From positions 930,001 through 994,000 of the forward strand of contig NZ_CP080203.1 of the NCBI RefSeq assembly GCF_020424085.1: a stretch of DNA of 64,000 nt. Direction: 5' to 3'. This DNA comes from Mycetocola spongiae. GTDB lineage: Bacteria; Actinomycetota; Actinomycetes; Actinomycetales; Microbacteriaceae. The notes below the pieces were generated by a model. That model was not told where the DNA came from and made no database searches. It was given only the letters and a program-made list of their open reading frames with translations. Position 1 is the first letter of the stretch, and each line of letters begins with the position of its first letter. Below are positions 27,547 through 37,328 of the stretch, piece after piece. The translations under genes were made by a program, and so were the position numbers.

Positions 27547-28743
27547 TTGATATCCGATACTCCCGGCCGCCCCGCGGCCACACCCCGGATGCCCCTGATC
27601 GTGCCGATCCTGATGATCGGTGCGTTCCTGATGTGTACCACCGAAAATATTATCGCCGGTCTGCTGACCCAGATCTCCGCGGATCTTGCGGTTTCGGAGT
27701 CCGCCGCCGGCATGCTCATCACGATCTTCGCGATTGGTATGGTGATCGGCGCCCCGGTGATGGCCATCGCCACGCGCCGGGTCTCTCCCCGCGCCACGCT
27801 GGTCGTGGCACTGCTGATTTTCGCGGCGGGACACGCGTTCACCGCGCTCAGCAGCAGCTATGAGATGAGCCTGATCGCCCGCTTTATTTCCGCGGTCGCC
27901 ACCGGCGCGTTTTGGGCGGTGGCCGCCGTGTCCGCCACCACCGCGGCGGGGCCACGCCTGGCCTCCCGCGCCCTCGGCCTGATGATGAGCGGGGTGGGCC
28001 TGGCCACCGTGGCCGGTGTGCCGCTGGGTGCGTTCCTCGGTCAGCTCATCGGCTGGCGCGGAACGTTCTGGGTACTCACCGCGCTCACCCTCGTGGCCGC
28101 GGCGGTTATTGCCCGCGTGGCGCCCGCGACGGCTCCCCAGAATATTGCGCCGATCCGCACCGAGCTGCGGGCCTTCGCCCAGGGGCGGATCTGGCTGGTC
28201 TTGGCCGCCACGGCCGTGGTCAGTGGCGGGGTGATGGCCGCATTTAGTTATATTCAGCCGCTGCTGATCCTCCGCACGGGCCTGGAGCAGTGGGCCGTGC
28301 CGATCGCCCTGGTGGTATTTGGTCTGGGTTGTCTGCTGGGCACCAATATCGCCGGCCGGCTCGGCAAGAGGCATGCGGTGGGGACGTTCCTCGGGGCGAC
28401 CGCGATCGGCGCGCTCGCCCTCGCGCTGCTCGTGCCGTTTTCCACCGGCGTGATCGCGACCTTTATGCTGTTTTTCCTCATCGGCGCGGCGGGGCTCTGT
28501 GTGCCTCCCCTCGCGACGGGACTGTCCATTCGCTATGCCTCCTCGGCCCCGACCCTCGCGGCGGCCTCGTCCGTCGCCGCCTATAACGGCGGGGTGGCCC
28601 TCGGTTCCTGGGTGGCCGGCCTGGCCATGGCCTCCGGTCTGGGCGTCGCCGGGCCGCCCGCGGTGGGCGCCGCGATGGTGGCCCTCGGCCTGATCCCACT
28701 CCTTATCCTGATCTCACTGCGCGAACCCCGCACCACCCCCTGA
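27547..28743 (+). CDS. MFS transporter (DHA1 drug-efflux type)
   Basis: About 398 residues and 12 predicted transmembrane helices. The segment after helix 2 (GAPVMAIATRRVSPR) corresponds to the DHA1 motif A loop, and GVGLATVAGVPLGAFLGQ to motif C of 12-TM exporters. The closest pattern is the Cmx/AraJ-like sugar or drug exporter group. TTG 27547 with AGGA upstream gives a 14-residue N-terminus before the first helix; ATG 27589 would start right at the helix. Divergent from the XRE/MmyB regulator, its likely repressor. Confidence 0.83.
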   Translation: MISDTPGRPAATPRMPLIVPILMIGAFLMCTTENIIAGLLTQISADLAVSESAAGMLITIFAIGMVIGAPVMAIATRRVSPRATLVVALLIFAAGHAFTALSSSYEMSLIARFISAVATGAFWAVAAVSATTAAGPRLASRALGLMMSGVGLATVAGVPLGAFLGQLIGWRGTFWVLTALTLVAAAVIARVAPATAPQNIAPIRTELRAFAQGRIWLVLAATAVVSGGVMAAFSYIQPLLILRTGLEQWAVPIALVVFGLGCLLGTNIAGRLGKRHAVGTFLGATAIGALALALLVPFSTGVIATFMLFFLIGAAGLCVPPLATGLSIRYASSAPTLAAASSVAAYNGGVALGSWVAGLAMASGLGVAGPPAVGAAMVALGLIPLLILISLREPRTTP

Positions 28744-28876
28744 CCGGTTCGCCCGCCCCGCCGCTTCGGGGTGTCCCGAGGCTCAGGCCCCGGATTTGGC
28801 TCGGCCATGGCACGTCATCCGCGTGTGGCATCCCGGATCGGCGGCGGCGGCACCTCGGCCCGCGGGCCGCCCGGTA

Positions 28877-30046
28877 TCAGGTCGGGGGCTTAAGTCTTCG
28901 AAATCCGAGTGCCGCGATACCGCCCAGTAGTAATGCCGCGATCCATATGGGGGTGCTCCCCGCCGCCGCCCAGATCAGCTGCCCGATGGGGGTGCCGACG
29001 GAGAGGCCCGAGCTCCAGGCGAGCGCATAAGAACTCTGGTAGCTTCCGATCCGGTTGCCGGGTGCGGCGGCCGCGATATAGGCGGATGAACCGGGTACCA
29101 GAAACATCTCTCCGACGGTCCAGATCATCACACACGGGATAAAAAAATACACGTCCGTGGCGAAGGTATAGGCCCCAAAACCCACGGCGATCAGGAGGGC
29201 CCCGCTCATCAGAGTGGTTCCGAGGCCAAGCCGGGAGGACCACCGCATCAGGACTGGCTGGCAGGCGATTACTACCACCGCGTTTACCGCCAGCACCGCC
29301 CCAATCACAGCGGGCGCTATCCCGAGCGCAGTCATCTGCAGGGGCAGCACGCCCAGCTTTTGCATATACACGCAGGAGATGAGGAACGTCCAGAGCAGAA
29401 ACATCCTCATTCCCGTGGCACCAAACGGATGCAGCGTATCCCTCATGAATTGGCGAACCGAGAGCGGGTTCCGTTCTTCCGCGCCGGCCGCAGCCGCCGG
29501 AAGCCTCAGCGCGATGAGTATGTAATAGATTGCGCCGAGGATCGAGAGCAGGAATAGGAGGTGCGGCCATATTTGAATGAGCAGTCCAGAAATGACCGAG
29601 GATAGGGTTGAACCGATGTTATTTCCCCAATATAGGTAGCCATAGGCCCGTGTGCGTTGTTCCTTTTGCACGAGCCGCGTGGCCAGGGTAAATGCCGCGG
29701 CGCGGGGAAGCGCCGCGGCCAGTCCCGCGCCACCCACGAGTATTCCCAGAAGCGAAGGTGGTGGGGACAGGAGAATTCCCGCGCAGGTCATGATGTACAG
29801 GGCCTGGCTCGCGAAGATGATTCTTCGCGGCCCGTATCTATCGGAGAGCACCCCTCCGAAGAACCCGCCGATCACCTGGCCGAGCCCCGAGGAGAACAGC
29901 ATCAGCGCAATTGCCTGCGTGACTGGGATATCGATTGCGAGCATAAACAGCGACAGGAACGCGGGTGAGACCAGCGCGAGGCGATTCACCAGGTAGGCAG
30001 ACCATAGCGCCCAAAATTTTCGAGGTAGTCCGGGCCCTGTGAACAT
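28877..30046 (-). CDS. MFS transporter
   Basis: A 389-residue, 12-helix major facilitator. Motif A is clear between helices 2 and 3 (GGVLSDRYGPRRI). The second half carries PVLMRWSSRLGLG and the GEMFLVPGSSAYIAAAAPGNRIG region typical of MDR-type MFS proteins. It uses more A/T-ending codons than the backbone genes around it and stands at the edge of the degraded accessory region, so it may be acquired. The substrate is unknown. A short open frame (30054-30281) ends 7 nt upstream of its ATG and could be coupled to it. Confidence 0.85.
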   Translation of the reverse strand: MFTGPGLPRKFWALWSAYLVNRLALVSPAFLSLFMLAIDIPVTQAIALMLFSSGLGQVIGGFFGGVLSDRYGPRRIIFASQALYIMTCAGILLSPPPSLLGILVGGAGLAAALPRAAAFTLATRLVQKEQRTRAYGYLYWGNNIGSTLSSVISGLLIQIWPHLLFLLSILGAIYYILIALRLPAAAAGAEERNPLSVRQFMRDTLHPFGATGMRMFLLWTFLISCVYMQKLGVLPLQMTALGIAPAVIGAVLAVNAVVVIACQPVLMRWSSRLGLGTTLMSGALLIAVGFGAYTFATDVYFFIPCVMIWTVGEMFLVPGSSAYIAAAAPGNRIGSYQSSYALAWSSGLSVGTPIGQLIWAAAGSTPIWIAALLLGGIAALGFRRLKPPT

Positions 30047-30053
30047 GCTGATC

Positions 30054-30281
30054 TCAGCCCTGACCCGGAATCACACCGAGAGCTGGCCCAAGGCACACAA
30101 CGGTAAAACTCTCACGTCCCGTACCAAAAGTGGTAATTCGCGCGAGTATGAAACCGCCTCGCGGCCTACTCAAAGAGGCCCCCTCGGCAATAATGTCGCC
30201 GTTTGCGTGAATGATTTCTCGGTAGGCATCGTACGGGGTCATCGATTGATGATGCATCCACGGGGTCCGGCCACTCATCAT
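30054..30281 (-). CDS. Small hypothetical protein upstream of MFS gene
   Basis: Up to 75 residues; the better supported core begins at MTPYDAYREIIHANG. It ends 7 nt before the MFS start, so it could be a coupled small gene or a leader. Codons look protein-like in the core, but no ribosome site or family is recognised. Treat as tentative. Confidence 0.3.
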   Translation of the reverse strand: MMSGRTPWMHHQSMTPYDAYREIIHANGDIIAEGASLSRPRGGFILARITTFGTGRESFTVVCLGPALGVIPGQG

Positions 30282-31912
30282 TTTTTATGTCCCTCGGCCC
30301 CTGGGTCAGGAACGGCATTCGTATCGGAACACCCGCGGTGGGCTTCTCCGGCTCGGCCGGTGAATAAGTCCGCGAGCCCGCCGGCAATTCTTAGCGCCGA
30401 TGCAGGCGTGGGCGAGTGACTATTCATCCATCCCGGTTTATGTGGCACACGTCCCCTCCGAATTCTTCCGATTCACTCAAACAATTTCTTTACGCTAGAC
30501 GCCATAGCTGGGGATCGCACCCATCCTCGGGATCTTTTTCCCGTGCCCTCTCAAACCTCTTGCGCCCCCATGCGCACCCACCGATCGGCGTAGCCTATCC
30601 GGGGCAGGCGTGGACGAGGGGGCCGCTAGCATGTCCTCGGAGTCGGTGATTCAGGGCATCCCGGGGCAGGTTTCCTCCGTCGATCCGCAGGACCGCCCGA
30701 GGGTTTTGATATCCCAAACCGAGCGCCGCAATTTCAATGCCACCGTACCGATCCCAGTTGAGTGCCAATTATCGGCGCACACATATTCCTACATACTGTC
30801 GGCTCCGAAACCTCGGATGAGCCCCCGTGTGTACCGCTCTTCCACCGGTCGCGGTGATTTGGGCGTGCGTCACTACGTTCCCTCACCCTCCCGACGGGTG
30901 AATCCCACCGGAAGATGTGTATCTGGATCGCACGGGCGGTTAATCCTGCTCTAGCACCACTCGATACTGTGACGATACCGTGGCGGTGGATTGCAAGGCG
31001 CCCGCTTCGAAGGGACGTCGACCTTCCCCTGCCCCGAGCTTCAATATGGCGTCTCCAAGATCGCAATGGATCGGGCAGCGTTATCTACCGACAACCCCAT
31101 ACGCCTGCAGCCAGGAGTTGATATCGTCACGGGCCGATATGCCAGATGATGACCACCAGTCGCGGCGCTTATTGAGTGTCATCGGCTTAGACCTGTCTCT
31201 GTCGCGACACAGACGTGAACAGAAGGTTCAAGACGTCCTCCATCGAGCCCTTTGGCGGCGCACACCGCGAGCGACCCAGCCCCCCTTACAGCCATCGCAA
31301 CGACGGTGTACGGGAAAACGTGGTCGACAATCGTGCAACCACCGTTTAGGACTTCACCGTGGACGGCATGGAAAGCCAACACATACGCGCCCGGCAAGGC
31401 GGTGCTGATCAGCGCGCCGTCCCCGCCGCGAGGCATCCCAAAACTCGCAGTCCAGACTCTCACTAGCGGGTATCGGTATGAGCGATCAATATTACCTTCC
31501 CAAATGTCGCCGCGACTCACATTCAGGGCCGCGCAACCAGCCATCGCGGGTTGTGCGCATGCTGCACTCGATCGACTTCATCATGTTCAGCGGTCGGTGT
31601 CTGTGACGGATATTCAGCGGCGCACACGGGGTGAAGCGCACGATGCGCATAGCCGGCCGCGGCGTCCCGATTGGTGAGGATGGTGCCTGCCTGGCGGGGC
31701 TAACTCATGCGCAACATCATGTTACATATAATTCAGCGGGATGCCCCCTCAGGGTGGGGGAACCCGATGGAGACTATTGGAGTCCTCACCGTAACGATCA
31801 CCAGCTGATCACGCGATAAACGGACAAGCGAAGGCGCAAGAACCAGCCAGCATAAGCCCCGAGAGAGAACCAGCCTCGCAGGGCGATGCCCGTAACCTTT
31901 TTGGGAGAGAAA
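30282..31912. other. Gene-poor, apparently decayed stretch
   Basis: About 1.6 kb without a credible coding region. Short frames occur on both strands, none with a ribosome site, family motif or consistent codon bias. Base composition is less GC-rich than the backbone. A frame at about 31252-31677 (plus) and its shadow are the longest and are not convincing. The stretch looks like eroded mobile DNA. Confidence 0.45.
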
Positions 31913-32002
31913 ATGGAAGCAATCACCATCACCGTGTCGATCGCTGCACTCATCGTAGCCGTGGTCGCGCTTGTCCTCGCGGTGAAGAACCGTCGTGGAT
32001 AG
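31913..32002 (+). CDS. 29-residue single-span membrane peptide
   Basis: A tiny gene starting ATG 31913 behind GGGAGAG (3-nt gap). It encodes a short N-terminus (MEAITIT), one hydrophobic helix rich in Val, Ala and Leu (VSIAALIVAVVALVLAV) and a basic end KNRRG. Its end overlaps the next small gene by 8 nt. Such peptides are common in actinophage and island DNA and in toxin or holin-like roles; the function is unknown. A good ribosome site, the helix and the overlap make it likely real. Confidence 0.5.
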   Translation: MEAITITVSIAALIVAVVALVLAVKNRRG

Positions 32003-32171
32003 CATCGAGCGGCTCAGTGTTGCGGCCGATGCACTGGCCAGAGCTCTGGCCGAGCGTGACGCGGCGATCCTTGCCGCGCACGCAGCCGGGGTGCCGGTCG
32101 TGCAGATCGCCCGGGAGATCCGCATGTCCCGAATGCAGGTACACCGAATAATTACGGCCGAGGTAGATTAG
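31995..32171 (+). CDS. 58-residue helix-turn-helix protein
   Basis: Starts GTG 31995, overlapping the end of the membrane peptide gene. An N-terminal helix (IERLSVAADALARALAERDAAIL) leads into a resolvase-like helix-turn-helix (AGVPVVQIAREIRMSRMQVHRII, residues 31-53). It resembles the small HTH proteins found in actinobacterial prophages and plasmids, with only the DNA-binding domain present. It could control the small two-gene unit or be a remnant of a recombinase-type regulator. Confidence 0.55.
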   Translation: MDSIERLSVAADALARALAERDAAILAAHAAGVPVVQIAREIRMSRMQVHRIITAEVD

Positions 32172-33606
32172 GCGCCCGGCCGCATCGGTGCCTAAACTGG
32201 CCGGTCTAGGGTGGCCCGCGAGGCGATCCTGTCTATGGGGAGGCGGCCCAGCCATACCGCTAGTTGGCGCCCTTCTTAGGCTTCCATAGGTGCTGAACCT
32301 CGCGTTGTCCCCCCGGAGGTGAACCGGGTCTCCGAGCTTTAGAGGACACCGAGTCCTCCATTCCTGCGCTGACACGTGAGTGCAGGTGCACGCGTCAGGC
32401 GAGTAACTATTCCGCAGACTTGCCACGACGACTCCCACGGGCACCCCGATGATGAATTCACACCGAGCTACGTCGCCGCTACCCGCTACCCCCTTCCCCG
32501 CACCCATCCCGGGGCCGCGGGCCTTTATCCGATAGCTGGTTGGAGGCGCGACCACCGAGGAGTACACCGGCCGGTGGCTACTACGCGTCTCCCGATCGTT
32601 CGTGGCACGGCTACTCCCGATGAGCTCCCTGATCTCAAGGGCGGTTTTGAGTGCACGTTCATTACCCCCAGCCGCGCACAGCGGCAGAGGAAGTGCGTGG
32701 GCAGGCCCAAGAGTGATTCACGTTCGCCTGGCAAATGTCGGGGCTGCGTTGAGGGGTCGCTCTCAGAAGCATGAGAACACGCTCAACTGCCCCATTCATG
32801 CCCGGGCTTAATTCATTTTTTCGGCGTCCGCCTAAGCGTGTTTTTCTCTCGCTGATCACAAATCCCTGATTTCCTCAGCCTCACGGAAACTCGCTTTCTG
32901 CTCTTATAAAACCGGACTCCGTTAAGCCTCTATGCATCGCTCCAGCGCGTGCTCCCACACCGATTCCCCAACAGCCCCTCCACAGAAAGCCCCTCTTGAG
33001 CCCCAATCGCCCCCGACTTCAGCAGCATGCCGGGGCTCAAATCCTTAACGTAATTGGGCGGAGGGTGTTTCACGGGTCTCACCTTCGGCATTGCTCCACG
33101 AGCTACCCCAGAAATTATGACCCCTGATTTTCCGGGCGGCCCGAATTAGGGTGCCGCGACCTGATCGTAGTGCGCTCGAATCAATTGTGTCCGCCCGAGG
33201 TTCAACGCGTGCGATCGCGGGGTACTGGATCGTCAACTTTTTAGCGCGCTCGATGTGGGTGAGACTAGGCTCCGAGTCAACCATCCGGATTTGCAGATCG
33301 ACACACATGACCACACACCGGCGAGCGCGAGGAGGCGGTCGAGAGCGGCCGTGCGCACGGTCCTCACCTGTCACTACACCTCGTCCCTGTAGCCCCGGTC
33401 AGGCGTGGCTGCGAATAAGCGTCCCTAATGAGTCCATGGTGCCTAGCATCGGTATTCTCCCGCCCACGTGCGTATATGCCGTGATTTGAAATGTCGGGAT
33501 CACCACGGTCGAGGTCATTCTGTCGCAGCGATAGGGGTATTCCCGGCGATACGGTGGATGGAGGCGGCCGGGGAAGTTCGCGGCCGACGAGCTTCGAGGG
33601 CGTGGC
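32172..33606. other. Gene-poor, decayed stretch
   Basis: No supported gene. One plus-strand frame from about 32376 to 32774 ends in a Cys-rich tail (RKCVGRPKS, GKCRGC) and could be the remnant of a zinc-binding protein. On the minus strand, frames around 33045-33374 and 33399-33530 have protein-like segments but no start or family. No transposase or integrase is recognisable. Confidence 0.4.
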
Positions 33607-34059
33607 CTACAGCCCAGAGGAGGGGCGGCGGACCAAGTCACGCACCCGGGAGAGGAGTACTCCGATAATGCCGCCGAACGCACCGACAAAAATCAGATTC
33701 ATCAGGTTTACCCGCAGCTGGAAGACAACCAGGATACCGAGGGTCACGCACACACCGGCGATGAGGCCGCGCAGGAGACTCCACCGCGTTTCGTTCATGA
33801 AGGCATCGAGCCCCCAGAAAGTGACGACCGGGATTACCGGCACGAGAAACAGTATCCCGAAGGCCTCATCCAGGTATCCCCACAGCAGCACAAAATACAT
33901 CACAGGCAGGGTGGCTACGCCCAACACTGCGCCCGCGAGTGCCTGAATAAGGGTGCCGCGTTTTGAGGCGCGTATCTGTTCGGGCGTCTTCCTTCCGACG
34001 TGCTCGGGCGCCGGAGCACTCACCGAATTGGGCTCTGGTAGACCTGGCGTGTGGCTCAA
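33607..34059 (-). CDS. Hypothetical four-helix membrane protein
   Basis: About 150 residues: a hydrophilic N-terminus (about 45 residues, PEHVGRKTPEQIRASKRG) and then four hydrophobic segments (LAGAVLGVATLPVMYFVLLW, ILFLVPVIPVVTFW, LIAGVCVTLGILVVF, LIFVGAFGGIIGVLL). It ends in RVRDLVRRPSSGL. I favour the TTG at 34059 because GGGGGA precedes it at good spacing; a GTG at 34095 is the alternative. It is the only ordinary-length gene in this decayed region and follows a 43-codon frame. Confidence 0.5.
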   Translation of the reverse strand: MSHTPGLPEPNSVSAPAPEHVGRKTPEQIRASKRGTLIQALAGAVLGVATLPVMYFVLLWGYLDEAFGILFLVPVIPVVTFWGLDAFMNETRWSLLRGLIAGVCVTLGILVVFQLRVNLMNLIFVGAFGGIIGVLLSRVRDLVRRPSSGL

Positions 34060-34110
34060 ATGGGTCCCCCGTCGGTGAGTGTTCCACCCTGCCACATCAG
34101 TTATCGGGTT

Positions 34111-34242
34111 TCAAATCAGGGGGTATGCAACTGCGCCGGCCAGACCGCTGAAGGCGGCTGTCGTGGGGGCGCCACTCAGTACCCGCTGGCTCATCAGCTG
34201 TGCCGTCCGAACCGCTGGATCGCGCGTCGGGATGCCGCCCAC
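34111..34242 (-). CDS. Small hypothetical protein (43 residues)
   Basis: GTG 34242 has AAAGGA 7 nt upstream. The peptide has a polar first half (PTRDPAVRTAQLMSQR) and an apolar end (TTAAFSGLAGAVAYPLI). It lies about 50 bp ahead of the four-helix membrane protein on the same strand and may be co-transcribed, or it may be a remnant. From 34243 to 34780 I see no gene. Confidence 0.3.
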   Translation of the reverse strand: MGGIPTRDPAVRTAQLMSQRVLSGAPTTAAFSGLAGAVAYPLI

Positions 34243-34780
34243 CTCCGGGTCCTTTCATAATGGGGGCTCCCGGGGCAATAAGAGAATCGGGGACAGAGCA
34301 GTGGATAATAGGCGACGCGCGAATCATGAACGCTCAGCGCGACTGACCTGTCCTGACGACCCACCTGATGATTCGGCTAAATATGGTCGCGCCGGATCGG
34401 GTATGGGATTCGCATTTGGCCCTATCAGCTTCCCTCAAGCGGTAGCGCCCTCCTGAGCGCTCACCACCGAAGCCCTAAATGGGCTCAAAAATGCCAGTAG
34501 TTGCCTGTACCGTTAAACGCGGAGAGCCTGAGTCACCGCCCGCTGGGTCATCGACGTTGGAGTTACGCTCGACGACGGCATGACGATCACCGTTACCACG
34601 CCTTCAACACAGCTTCGCAACCTCAATCACCTCGAGGGAACACGTATGGGCATTTATGGCCGAATCGGCTTGATGAGGTCACCGCCGCATTTGATAATGC
34701 TCGAGAAAAGGCGTTGTCCGAAGCCGAGTGAGAATTGCCATGTTGTCGATCTGTTGTCTGGCGCGGTTTCAGACGAAAAA

Positions 34781-34820
34781 ACCCTCCGAAATCCGCATTT
34801 TCTTGCGGATTTCGGAGGGT
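34781..34820 (-). terminator. Terminator beside the left partial tRNA copy
   Basis: 17-bp arms (34781-34797, 34804-34820) with a 6-nt loop, followed on the minus strand by a T6 run. It is almost identical to the terminator of the intact tRNA-Pro at 46904-46943 (one loop base differs). It is therefore part of the long direct repeat that bounds the island. Confidence 0.8.
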
Positions 34821-34823
34821 TTG

Positions 34824-34868
34824 TGGTCGGGCTGACAGGATTTGAACCTGCGACCCCTTGACCCCCAG
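34824..34868 (-). repeat. Left attachment-site copy: 3' 45 nt of tRNA-Pro
   Basis: Bases 34824-34868 are identical to 46947-46991 of the intact tRNA-Pro(GGG): the encoded CCA, acceptor 3' strand, T arm, variable loop and anticodon 3' side. Identity stops within the anticodon loop. With the terminator next to it, the direct repeat is about 95 bp. A partial tRNA 3' end at the far edge of foreign DNA is the usual trace of tyrosine-recombinase integration. There is no 5' half, so it is not a working tRNA. Confidence 0.85.
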
Positions 34869-34933
34869 GTAGCCCTAATAGCCAAGATCGTTGATTTTCC
34901 GGGGCGCAGAGGTGCGCAGAACGGTTCAAATAA

Positions 34934-34980
34934 CGTCATGCATTGCATGGTTTGCATGGTTCTGGTCCCCTTTTGGTCCC
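34934..34980. repeat. 47-bp repeat, left copy (integrase-tail-like)
   Basis: 45 of 47 bases match 39911-39957. Each copy begins about 65 bp right of a partial tRNA copy. On the minus strand both read as the same peptide end, GTK(R/T)GPEPCKPCN(A/S) followed by TGA, with the two differences changing one residue each. The most economical reading is the 3' end of a tRNA-directed integrase gene whose body is gone. The rest of 34869-35282 has no gene. Confidence 0.6.
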
Positions 34981-35282
34981 CCGACGCAGTTGGCTCGCCC
35001 CAATGTCGCGCGACAGTAAAGCCTTGATCAAATCTCACTCAATCAATGCAACGTGACGCTGCGACATAGGCGAGGCTCGTTGCCTCGTTCCACCGTATCC
35101 GTAGAAATTTTGCCGCTAGACGCGCTCTGCTAGAGCCGTTTCTGGTGCGTGACAGGACCTAACCCGAGAGATTCGAACGCTTACCACCGGCACATATCAA
35201 ATGTTTGGGTAGCCCCTGGTGAGCGACGCCGTCATAGCCTCAACTGTAGGCACCCAGTGGTTTACAGTCGATCCCGGTAGGG

Positions 35283-37328
35283 CTACAGCGATTCTTCAAG
35301 TGGAACGATCGGCTGTAGTAGCTTTTCGCCCGCCGCTAGGCTGATCAAATTGTAGCTGTGCCCCTGAAGCATCTCTTCAAGGCTTGTGAGCGGCTCGCTT
35401 GTAGCGAAGAGAACCTGGGCTCCCCCGAGGCCAGCCGATGACGCTTGCGCAAGCAGCGCGCTGTAGCTGGAATGAGCGGTCTCCTGCTGCCGGGGCTCAT
35501 CGAAGACAAGCAGCCCTAGATGGTTTCCGCCGTCTGTCTGACCTACTCTCAGTATCGAGAACAGATAGGCCCAGATGACGCGGATCATATCGCTCGCGGA
35601 AAGATCAAACCCGAGGTCGAATCCTTCGTGCACGGGACGATAGGTGGTCTTGTCGATTTCTACGTCTTGGGGATCAAGAGATTCAAATCCATACTCGTGG
35701 AGTTGTTGCTGGAGAATCGACTGAACTTGAGCCAACTTTGCGACGTCTGACTCGGACAGGTCGTCGCGCTCAACCATCGCAAGTAGACTTCGTTGCTCCG
35801 CCCATCGCTCACTGATCCCTCGCAGATTCTCTCGTGAAACGCTGAGTTCCGTCGATCTGGACTCGAGCTCCGCAATGCGGTTTTCAAGGGTCAACCGTCT
35901 CGAAATCTCGGCGACTGAGGGTGCCGAGTTTGCCGCGCTCAATGTCTCCTTCGCTGCCCTAATGCCATCACGATAATCGTGAACCTGAATACCCAGGCTC
36001 TCCTGACGAATCGCGAGCGCACGAATGACTCGCGCGTGGTCGTTCTGCATGCTTTCAAAAGTCGAGATCTGCTTCTGGATGAAGTCGATGCTCTCTTCTG
36101 TTGTCATAGCATGCGACGAGATATCGGCACCGTCCTCCAGATGCTGATGACAGGTTGGGCATATGTGGTCCGTAAGCAGAGCACGTGCATGCTCTGAGCC
36201 GAATCTCTCGAGGACTTGAGCGTCTTTGTGACGCTGCAGGTCCTCCCGCAATGCCTCGAGCCTGAGGGAGACCTGAGACTGGTACCGTTCCAGCTCCCCG
36301 CGTTCTTCTGCGAGCGACACAGCGACCGCTAAGGAGCTCCGCAATGCATGGTCAAGATGCACAAGGTCGTCCTCCACGCCTACGGCAGCTGCACCCGCCG
36401 TCGGCACCGGAGAACTGACAAGCTTAGACAACTCAGCCTGCATGGCCTGCACCGCGACTCCGATGGGGTGCCAATGAGTTCCTACAGCAACCACCGGCCT
36501 GATGTCATCATCCCCTACCCCTTGCTGGACACGGACAGGAAGACTTTCAATCACGACACGGCTGATTTTTGCAGATTCAGATAGCTGGCTGGAAGCTGTC
36601 CGCCATTCGGCTTCGAGCTCGCTCATGTTGGAGCGGATGCGTTGACGCTGGAGCGTACGTTCGAATACGTCAAGACCAAGGATGAACTCGGCGGACCGTT
36701 TCCCGACGTCACGGATTCCCAAATACGTGGGAATCCTGGCCTGAATTCCGCTCCACCCGTGCTTCTGCTCAACGAAGAAATAGGGAAACAGTGTCTCCAG
36801 GTACAGCGGCCCCTCGGTTCCGTCCATGCGCGTAACACGCGGGAGATCAAGACCGAGGAACTCGGCAAGGAAACGGTGAAAGCCCGCCAAGTTTTGTGCT
36901 GCCCCCTTGCGGCGGACGAAGTAGTCGGCGACGTCGCCAGTTTGCCCTTGTGTTAAGCCACCACCGTCACGGACGGTAATCAGGTGCCGATCACGTTTCA
37001 GGCTGACGACGGATCGTGCGACCGTGATGATCTCACCACTCCCGTTTTCCAGCTCAAGTTCAACGCCTGACTCGATGATTCGACCCTCCACGCCGTTGAT
37101 AGCGACGCTGTCAGTCATCGCGTGGGCGAGTGGAATTCTCTGGCTCGGACTAAGCATTCCTTCGAGTCCAAGTGCATAGACGATCGCCTGCAGAGCTGTC
37201 GATTTACCTGCCGTGTTGTCGGCACGGAGTAAGTTAAGCCCGTCTTCAAATCGGATCACTCGACCCACTTGCCCCACGTGAGTTTCGGCGTGCAGGTTGA
37301 GCGCGCGCAGTCTTATTTTCGGGTTCAT
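35283..37328 (-). CDS. ABC-3C system SMC/Rad50-like ATPase
   Basis: A 681-residue SMC-like ATPase. The Walker A variant ADNTAGKST lies near residue 40. Two predicted coiled-coil arms (about 225-260 and 330-540) flank a zinc-hook-like CPTCHQH at about 392, and the C-terminal half holds the signature region (DLSASDMIRVIWAYLFS) and Walker B LLVFDEPRQQE near 620. This is the ATPase of ABC-three-component (ABC-3C) conflict systems. ATG 37328 overlaps the stop of the middle-component gene (ATGA), with GGAG 5 nt upstream, so the three genes are one operon. It probably senses foreign DNA and licenses the effector; that role is inferred. Confidence 0.85.
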   Translation of the reverse strand: MNPKIRLRALNLHAETHVGQVGRVIRFEDGLNLLRADNTAGKSTALQAIVYALGLEGMLSPSQRIPLAHAMTDSVAINGVEGRIIESGVELELENGSGEIITVARSVVSLKRDRHLITVRDGGGLTQGQTGDVADYFVRRKGAAQNLAGFHRFLAEFLGLDLPRVTRMDGTEGPLYLETLFPYFFVEQKHGWSGIQARIPTYLGIRDVGKRSAEFILGLDVFERTLQRQRIRSNMSELEAEWRTASSQLSESAKISRVVIESLPVRVQQGVGDDDIRPVVAVGTHWHPIGVAVQAMQAELSKLVSSPVPTAGAAAVGVEDDLVHLDHALRSSLAVAVSLAEERGELERYQSQVSLRLEALREDLQRHKDAQVLERFGSEHARALLTDHICPTCHQHLEDGADISSHAMTTEESIDFIQKQISTFESMQNDHARVIRALAIRQESLGIQVHDYRDGIRAAKETLSAANSAPSVAEISRRLTLENRIAELESRSTELSVSRENLRGISERWAEQRSLLAMVERDDLSESDVAKLAQVQSILQQQLHEYGFESLDPQDVEIDKTTYRPVHEGFDLGFDLSASDMIRVIWAYLFSILRVGQTDGGNHLGLLVFDEPRQQETAHSSYSALLAQASSAGLGGAQVLFATSEPLTSLEEMLQGHSYNLISLAAGEKLLQPIVPLEESL

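Noticed and set aside
31252-31677. Plus-strand frame of about 140 codons in the decayed zone
   Set aside because: No ribosome site, family or bias over its antisense; treated as chance.
34824-34868. Second and third functional tRNA genes at 34.8 and 39.8 kb
   Set aside because: Only the 3' half is present, with no D arm or 5' acceptor strand.
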